In this document: piece after piece, positions 56,760 to 64,000 of the stretch
How positions within the stretch are numbered: position 1 is the stretch's first letter
Layout of the letters: every line of letters starts with the position of its first letter
Source: Paraescarpia echinospica
Lineage: Eukaryota; Annelida; Polychaeta; Sabellida; Siboglinidae
Assembly (NCBI GenBank): GCA_020002185.1
Contig: CM034543.1
Location: forward strand, 1,224,180-1,288,179
Direction of reading: 5' to 3'
Length of the DNA stretch: 64,000 bases
Program-made: the position numbers and the translations under genes
The notes under the pieces: generated by a model
Databases searched by the model: none
Seen by the model: only the letters and a program-made list of their open reading frames with translations
Told to the model about the DNA's origin: nothing

Positions 56760-57660
56760 CCGCTATCCCACTTCCCTTTCCTCCATTCCGTTATCCCCAT
56801 TCCCTTTCCTCCTTTCCGTTATCCCCATTCCCTTTCCTCCATGCCATTATCTCCGTTTCCTCTATTCCGTTATCCCCATTCACCTTCCTCAATTCCATTA
56901 TCCCCCTTCCTCCCTACTTTCTTCCATTCCGTTATTCCCATTCTCCCTACTTTCTTCCATTCCGTTATCCCCTTCCTCCCTACTTTCTTCCATTCCGTTA
57001 TCCCCCTTCATCCCTACTATCTTCCATTCCGTTATCCCCCTTCCTCCCTACTTTCTTCCATTCCGTTATCCCCTTCCTCCCTACTTTCTTCCATTCCGTT
57101 ATCCCCTTCATCCCTACTATCTTCCATTCCGTTATCCCCCTTCCTCCCTACTTTCTTCCATTCCGTTATCCCCTTCCTCCCTACTTTCTTCCATTCCGTT
57201 ATCCGCCTTCCTCCCTACTTTCTTCCATTCCTTTATCCCCCTTCCTCCCTACTTTTTCCATTCCGTTATCCCCCTTCCTCCCTACTTTTTCCATTCCGTT
57301 ATCCCCCTTCCTCCCTACTTTCTTCCATTCCGTTATCCCCTTTCCTCCCTACTTTCTTCCATTCCTTTATCCCCTTCCTCCCTACTTTCTACCATTCCGT
57401 TATACCCCTTGCTCCCTACTTTCTTACATTCCGTTATCCCCCTTCCTCCCTACTTTCTTTCATTCTTTTATCCCCCTTCCTCCCTACTTTTTTCATTCCG
57501 TTATCCCTCTTCCTCCCTACTTTCTTCCATTCTTTCATCCCCCTTCCTCCCTACTTTTTTCATTCCGTTATCCCCTTCCTCCCTACTTTCTTCCATTCCG
57601 TTATCCCCCTTCATCCCTACTTTATTCCATTCCATTTTCCCCCTTCCTCCCTACTTTCCT
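56760..57660. repeat. 33-34 bp pyrimidine-rich minisatellite
   Basis: About 26 copies of TTCCATTCCGTTATCCCC followed by CTTCCTCCCTACTTTC. All three plus frames stay open because of composition. It lies directly upstream of the exon at 57893, within the preceding intron. Confidence 0.94.
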
Positions 57661-57892
57661 CCATCCCTTCTTGCCTTCTACATTCTCCATTCGTCCCTTT
57701 CTTCCTTTCGTCCGTTCGTCAGTAATTCCGTCTGTGCGTCCGTGGATGTGCCGTGCACGAGCCGTATGTGAGTCCGTTCGTCCGCCCGCCCACACGTCCG
57801 TCCTCCCGCTCGATCGCCCACCCGATCTCCAGCCCGCCCGTCCGTCCGCCAACCCGTCGTCAACTAGTCTGTTTCGCCTCGTTCTCCTTCAG

Positions 57893-58135
57893 GCTGCGAC
57901 GACTCGTCCGTGTCGTTCGCTCTCATCAGCCCGGAGTCGCAGGGCAAAGTGTCCTGGTGTCTCCACATTGACCGGTCACGTGTCACTTCGGTCCACTCGT
58001 GCCACCAGCAGGCCTGCAGTCTCTCCGCCAATGTCTTCAGTTACCGAGACGGGGACTGCATCGTGCAGAAGTGCACGGACGGCGATGTCCAACTGAGGCC
58101 CGTCTACCACAGCTACAACGTCTTCATACTCGCCG
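57893..58135 (+). CDS. Internal exon, cysteine-rich extracellular module (MANSC-like?)
   Basis: A pyrimidine-rich acceptor (CTCGTTCTCCTTCAG) ends at 57892 and a strong donor (CCG|GTAAGT) starts at 58136. The exon is 243 bases and both flanking introns are phase 1, the hallmark of shuffled extracellular modules. The 80 residues start CDDSSVSFALISPE and contain six cysteines: CDD, WCLH, SCHQQACSLSA, GDCIVQKC. They end YHSYNVFILAG. The pattern C-x4-C-x(n)-DC-x4-C followed by SYxxF resembles MANSC domains such as that of KIAA0319-type membrane proteins; a PAN/apple domain is the alternative. No other exon of this gene is seen in the window. Confidence 0.7.
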
Positions 58136-58474
58136 GTAAGTCGCACTGGTGGAGAGGGGAAGGTCAATTCTTAAATAATGTTTACGGTGATGAGGATGCT
58201 GATAATAAATATAATGATGATAATAATATATATAACGAATATAATAATTATAATATATTTTATTTGATATAATTATACGTATACTAACAGTTCGAATTTT
58301 ACAATAAAAAATATTGTCTACGCAACCAGGGGTCAAAACTTTATGAAGACCGGCTCTGGTCTGCTTAAAAAGGCGGTCCCTTATGCATATTTGGTCGACG
58401 TGTGCTGCTGTTAGTAGTATACATATATATATATATGAAATGCCTGGGTCAAACAAAACAAATTATTCTTCTTC

Positions 58475-58518
<44 letters not shown>

Positions 58519-58869
58519 TCTTCTATATATATATATATATATATATAGAAGAAGAAGAAGAAGAATTTGTTTTGTTTGACCCAGGCATTTCAAATAATAT
58601 GTACAATACATCCATGTCCAAAAACAAATTACACAAATATATAACCTAATGGTAAACATGGTTTAATGTATGATAAATAACGAAAAGTAGGGTCAGGAGA
58701 CTGCTCTAAGACTATGGTAGTCGCTATCGAGGAGCCACCTTTTGTAATAAAACTTTAACTGAATCAATACATCACCTAATCAAATTCTTCCAGAAAAAGA
58801 AAAAATGTTTTGTACTGTATCAAGTTGACGGGTGGTTGTTGGTTCTTAATTTTGCATACACATATAGCA
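58136..58869. other. Intron DNA with a perfect-arm hairpin
   Basis: AT-rich intron sequence downstream of the donor site, including the hairpin at 58437-58591. No further exon is recognised. Confidence 0.5.
58437..58591. mobile_element. Hairpin element with (TA)n centre
   Basis: TGAAATGCCTGGGTCAAACA and the following AAACAAATT at the left are matched by the exact reverse complement at the right end (58564-58591). Between them (TTC)n and (GAA)n arms flank (TA)n tracts. It is one long near-perfect palindrome of ~155 bases, probably a MITE whose centre has expanded as a microsatellite. Confidence 0.75.
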
Positions 58870-61680
58870 ATTTTGCCTTGTGCATGTTACCTGATAATTT
58901 TGTTAAAAAAAATTAACATACTTGGCAAATCCTTGTAAACTATGTGTACTAAGCTTTTCTTTGACTATATCAGGAATGCTATTTAATAAAAGTGGCAAAT
59001 TATGCCTAAGACATTTCTCAGCAAATTCATGCTTATATTATATGTTTATATTGTTATAAGTGTCTATTTCTTTCCTGACTCTTGTATCATGATTATGTAC
59101 CTCACAGTTAAACATTATCCTCAAGTTTTGTAAATAAACTGGTAAGTCATTGTGTAAATATTTATTTTTATTGTTGTAATTTAAGGATGTCATCTACTTT
59201 TAACAAGTTGAGTGGTTCTGTGTGGGAAGTATAATTACTTAAGGTAATAATTCTCAGGGCTTTTTGATGTTTTATTATTCTATTTTTTTAGAACAAGCAT
59301 TTGCTATTTTTCAGCGTGCTTTTTCCAGTTTAGATTTGTATCTATAATTAAACCCAAAAAATAAATTCTTTGTCTTGTTCAATATTTACATTGTCTATCT
59401 TCAGAGTAAGTGTCTGTATATTTTTCTTTGCCTTTTGAAATGTTATGTATTTAGATTTTGATATGTTCAGCGATAATTAATTTATTTTGAGCCATTCATT
59501 TATTTTTTTAAAGTTCTTAATTTATTAAAGATTCTAAATTTTCGTCATGTGTATTATCGCTGAAAGTGTTTAGTGTACTTGATAGAGTTGTATCATCAGC
59601 ATACATTATGAAATTAAACATTTTACTGGCTTGTGCAAAATCATTGATATATATGATGAATAACAGGGGTCCTAAGATTGAACCTTGTGGTACACCTGTT
59701 GTTATTGATAACATATTTTATTTTATATTGACAATTTCCGTATATTGTTTACAATTTGTTAGGTAACTGCTGAATAAGTTTAGATTTGTTCCATGTATAC
59801 CATAATATTTCAATTTATCAAATTTATTCAATTAAAATTAAATGGTCAATGGTATCAAAGGCGTTGGAAAGATCTAGGTAAATATTAATGGGTATTTCAT
59901 TCTTATCCAGTTGGGTTATTATTCTATCTATTAATTCTAATGCTGCGTATTCAGTTTAATGTTTAGGTCAGAATCCATACTGATGGTCAAGAAAAGCTTA
60001 CAGTATTTTAAGTAAGATGATAATTGGTTAACAATAATTTGTTCAAGTACTTTTGAAATAGCTGGTAGAAGAGATTTGGGTCTATAATTATTGAATACCA
60101 CTGGATCACCTTTTTATAAATTGGAATTACCTTAGCAATTTTTAGTTTATCAGGGAATATTCCTGTGGTTAATATTTAATTTGTTAATAAAGTTAAAGAT
60201 TTGGTTAGTGCTGGTTAATGCATTTTTACAGTTTGATAGAGAGACCATCACATCCACAGCTACTTTTTTTGGGTAGATTAATTATTGTTCTCTTTATGGT
60301 ATTTTCTTCAACGTATTTAAATATAAAATTACAGTTTACTATTTTATTTAGATAATATGAATGAACATGAATCCCTTTGTATTTAATATCATTTGCCAGA
60401 TTACTACCTATATTGGAAAATAGTGTAATGAATTTATTGCAATTTCTAATTTGTCTGCCACAATAGAATCGGATTCTTTAAAATATTTTGGAAATGATTT
60501 ATTAATTTTATGTTTAGACAGGATTTCATTTATAGTTTTCCAAGTGTTTTTGTACCAAATTTAAATTGATTGAAACATTTGTCATAATATGATTGCTTTG
60601 CTTTGCAAAACTTATTTTCAAAGTAGTATTGTATGTTTTTAGATTAATCAATAATATATCATATTCAAAAGAATCGAGTTTGTGATTTTTAATTGTTTGT
60701 AAAGTTTGTTTCTGTATCTTATTGAGGTTAGCAAGACTTGAGTTATCCATGTAGATTTTTTATGTTTATATTGATTAAATTTCACTAATTTGCTTGTCAT
60801 ATATTTATGTTTAGCTTGATTTATTTCATTGACGATAATGTTATAATTATGGTTTGGGTCAGCATTTGAACTTGTATCTAATTTGTTATATATTTCAGAA
60901 GAGATTATATCATTTTAACATTGCCTGTTTATTTTGTACATTAACTCGTATAAATTTTGTTGGGTGTTCCTCTTTTAGAGCAGTGTCAATAAAATATAAT
61001 ATGGTTGATGATTAGAAACATTTTAAATGAATATTCCTGCTGTGCTTTGCAAAATATGCTTTGTTAAATTACAAAAAAATTATCAATAAGTGTACCAGTA
61101 CATGTTGTGAACCTTGTAGGAAGAGTAATTTGGGGGAAGAGACTAAATGAAGTTAACATGTCAAAGAAAGTGCTACAGTGTTGTTGCTCGATTATTTTTA
61201 GCATATTTATATTGTAGTCCCCTGCAAGAATAAGGTTGTTGTTTTGATGATGTTGCATAGTTGATATAACCATTGTAAATTCATTTATAAATTCGTTATA
61301 TTTTTCAGTTAAAGGACTTGATGGTCGGTATATATTTCCTATAGTGACTGTTTGTGATAAGCCTCCTCCATTTACTTTTATTATTTGTCCCTCCCATTGT
61401 TCATACATATTTAATTTCATATATACTTATAATCGAAGTGTTTATCTATATATATTATTAATCCTCCTTAAGTGCTGCAACTTATTCCTTGGGATATACA
61501 GTCATATCCATTTAATTTAATTAATGATAAGTCATCATTATCAGATAGTCAGCTCTCTTGGAGACATATTATGCTAAATTAAACATTTAAGGAAGATACG
61601 TCATTTACAAATGCCTCGAGCTCACTAAAATTTGCGTTAATGGACTGTATATTTGAGTTTAGGATACTGAAGTGTTTATT
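58870..61680 (-). mobile_element. Old LINE (L2/Crack-like), endonuclease and reverse transcriptase
   Basis: Read downward on the minus strand: FSILNSNIQSINANFSELEA, LQESWLSDND, GNIYRPSSPL, LAGDYNINMLK, ITLPTRFT (endonuclease). Then IPIYKKGDP and NNYRPKSLLPAISKVLEQII, INIYLDLSNAFDTIDHL (motif A), [20 protein letters not shown] (motif B), [10 protein letters not shown] (motif C) and HEFAEKCLRHNLPLLLN (C-terminal domain). Catalytic residues are visible, but stops and frameshifts are scattered throughout, so the copy is dead. The YADDT box and wording fit the L2/CR1/Crack group, not the CR1 family seen earlier in the window. Confidence 0.85.
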
Positions 61681-61980
61681 AATGTTTTGAACTAATTTTT
61701 TTTTAAATCATAATATGACAAGCGGCGTATTGTTGGCAGTTCATTATTTTCATCTACAGTATTACTGATGTTTAAAATATTATTTAGACAATTATTTGTA
61801 ATATCACCTGTAAATCGGAGAAAAGTTTCGTCAGTTATCATTTCAGTGTATTTTATTTTAATGAGATCAGCGTATTTTCAATGTCCAGTAATGTGTCAGT
61901 AAGAGTGTGTGCCTTTAGTGTTTGAGTTACTAGATTTTGTTTAATAATATTTGTATTTTGTTCATGTAAAGCTAAAGCGC
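61681..61980. other. Possible 5' part of the old LINE
   Basis: On the minus strand scraps such as NELPTIRRL can be read, but no domain is recognisable. Confidence 0.35.
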
Positions 61981-62003
61981 TATATATATATATATAGTTT
62001 ATA

Positions 62004-62043
<40 letters not shown>

Positions 62044-62045
62044 TA
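61981..62045. repeat. (TA)n microsatellite
   Basis: Two TA tracts separated by GTTTATATGTACA, with GTTTA following each. Confidence 0.92.
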
Positions 62046-62451
62046 GATATAGTTTAAGCGTTAACAAATTAAATGTAAAATAATAATGTTAAATCACAAT
62101 TAAGATTTATGTAATAGTCATAATATAGAGGACAATGCTGATCAAAAACATGTGTCATTGTCCATAACGCAGTATGTAGTACTTAGGACTGCTCACACTT
62201 CTTTCCCTAGCAGACATGTTCGATCAAACTTCTCCGTGAAGCAGTCAAAATGCCAACAATAAGGCGACCTTAATTTGAGGCGATACAAAGAGCAACGACA
62301 TTAAACAAATGTAGTTACATACTATCTGTTTAACTGCCAGGTCTGCATTTCCCCCAAACCTAAACCTAACCATAACCTTTTGGACCGCTAAAAGACAGAG
62401 TGGTCCACAAGAAATAAGACACCTCTAAAGTCAAGACGTTTCAAGTATCAA
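62046..62451. other. Non-coding spacer
   Basis: Nothing recognised. Confidence 0.45.
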
Positions 62452-64000
62452 ATCTGTTCACTGTGTGACATTCACTTCATCTGCTCAGTGTGTGACATTC
62501 TCTTAATCTACTAAGGGTGTGAAATTCTCTTCATCTGCTAAGTAATGTGACATTCTCTTAATCTGGTCAGTGTGTGACATTCTCTCCATCTTCTCATTGT
62601 GTCACATTCTCTCCATCTTCTCATTGTGTGACATTCTCTTCATCTGCTCATTGCATCACATTCTCTCCATCTTCTCATTGTGTCACATTCTCTCCATCTT
62701 CTCATTGTGTCACATTCTCTCCATCTTCTCATTGTGTCACATTCTCTCCATCTTCTCATTGTGTCACATTCTCTTCATCTGCTCATTGTGTCACATTCTC
62801 TCCATCTTCTCATTGTGTCACATTCTCTCCATCTTCTCATTGTGTGACATACACTTCATCTGCTCATTGTGTCACATTCTCTCCATCTTCTCATTGTGTC
62901 ACTTTTACTCCATCTTCTCATTGTGTGACATTCTCTCCATTTTCTCATTGTGTCACATTCTCTCCATCTTCTCATTGTGTCACATTCTCTTCATCTTCTC
63001 ACTGTGTGATATTCTCTTCATCTGCTCATTGTGTTACATTCTCTCAATCTTCTCATTGTGTCACATTATCTCCATCTTCTCATTGTGTGACATTCTCTTC
63101 ATCTGCTCATTGTGTCACATTCTCTCCATCTTCTCATTGTGTCATATTCTCTCCATCTTCTCATTGTGTGACATTCTCTTCATCTTCTCATTGTGTGACA
63201 TTTTCTTCATCTTCTCATTGTGTCACATTTTCTCTATCTGCTCACTGTGTCACATTCTCTCCATCTTCTCATTGTGTCACATTCTCTCCATCTTCCCATT
63301 GTGTCACATTCTCTCCACCTGCTCACTGTGTCACATTCTCTCCATCTTCTCATTGTGTCACATTCTCTCCATCTTCTCATTCTGTCACATTATCTCCATC
63401 TTCTCATTGTGTCACATTCTCTCCATCTTCTCATTGTGTGACATTCTCTCCATCTTCTCATTGTGTGATATTCACTTCATCTTCTCATTGTGTGACATTC
63501 TCTCCATCTTCTCATTGTGTCACATTCTCTCCATCTTCTCATTGTGTTATATTCTCTTCATCTGCTCATTGTGTCACATCCTCTCAATATTCTCATTGTG
63601 TCACATTACCTCCATCTTCTCATTGTGTGACATTCTCTTCATCTGCTCATTGTGTCACATTCTCTCCATCTTCTCATTGTGTCATATTCTCTCCATCTTC
63701 TCATTGTGTGACATTCTCTTCATCTGATCATTTTGTCACATTCTCTCCATCTGCACACTGTGTCACATTCTCTCCATCTTCCAATTGTGTCACATTCTCT
63801 CCATCTTCTCATTGTGTCACATTTTCTCCATCTTCTCATTGTGTCACATTCTCTTCATCTTCTCACTGTGTTATATTATCTTCATCTGCTCATTGTGTCA
63901 CATTCTCTCCATCTTCTCATTGTGTCATATTCTGTCCATCTTCTCATTGTGTCACATTCTCTCCATCTTCTCATTGTGTGACATGCTCTTCATCTGCTCA
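62452..64000. repeat. 27 bp minisatellite with ~540 bp higher-order period
   Basis: About 57 copies of CATTCTCTCCATCTTCTCAT plus TGTGTCA run past the window end. Because 27 is a multiple of three, a 385-codon frame of HILSIFSLC repeats is open; it is not taken as a gene. Variant units recur in the same order 540 bases (20 units) apart, for example 63006 with 63546 and 63085 with 63625. Confidence 0.95.

Noticed and set aside
56749..58096. Three overlapping plus frames of 324-447 codons
   Set aside because: They are products of the pyrimidine-rich 33-34 bp minisatellite. Only 57893-58135, in a bounded exon, is taken as coding.
62570..63727. 385-codon frame of HILSIFSLC repeats that looks like a membrane protein
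   Set aside because: The frame is open only because the minisatellite unit is 27 bases. Similar frames arise in the 21 bp array at 47235-47935 and in the 27-29 bp arrays.
62452..64000. CRISPR-like regular array
   Set aside because: Repeats are directly adjacent with no unique spacers, in a eukaryotic genome.

Overview
The window looks like intergenic and intronic DNA of a metazoan nuclear genome, most likely an aquatic invertebrate or early-branching deuterostome. I cannot name the species. The evidence is eukaryotic splice signals, several clades of non-LTR retrotransposon (CR1, RTE-like, L2/Crack-like), a tRNA-derived SINE, MITEs, minisatellites and long CA/TA microsatellites. No bacterial-style gene organisation is present. 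Two runs of exactly 1000 N (8512-9511 and 55090-56089) are scaffold gaps of nominal size.

Layout. 1-8511 is a mosaic of CR1 pieces, a 27-29 bp minisatellite, a reverse-strand LINE scrap and a MITE. The same mosaic recurs at 20990-29522, either as a segmental duplication or as an unpurged haplotype. 9512-11790 holds a decayed gene of a multicopy invertebrate family between long inverted repeats built of ~195 bp subunits, and looks like a foldback-type transposon. 13640-14975 is a hairpin element with a CR1 inserted in one arm. 18780-22545 is the most complete CR1: a purine-rich leader, ORF1 with an SGNH esterase, ORF2 with endonuclease and reverse transcriptase, and a 3' stem-loop. 32611-44880 is a five-level nest of transposons inside an RTE-like LINE. 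46076-47179 is a 367-codon intronless reading frame of unknown function. 47235-54700 is repeat-rich non-coding DNA with a SINE and two related MITE-like copies. 54703-54835 (minus strand) looks like the last coding exon of one gene. 57893-58135 (plus strand) is an internal, phase 1-1, cysteine-rich exon of another. 58870-61680 is an old LINE on the minus strand. 62452 to the end is a 27 bp minisatellite with a ~540 bp higher-order period.

Most notable: in every CR1 copy that covers the ORF1/ORF2 boundary, ORF1 ends with T-TTA-AAC directly followed by a stop. ORF2 lies in the -1 frame and has no ATG until after its first endonuclease motif. This predicts -1 ribosomal frameshifting to make an ORF1-ORF2 fusion. 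The 3' ends of the CR1 copies carry a stem-loop with compensatory changes, a likely recognition structure for the reverse transcriptase. The genes of the host in this window are few: two exons and one candidate single-exon gene.
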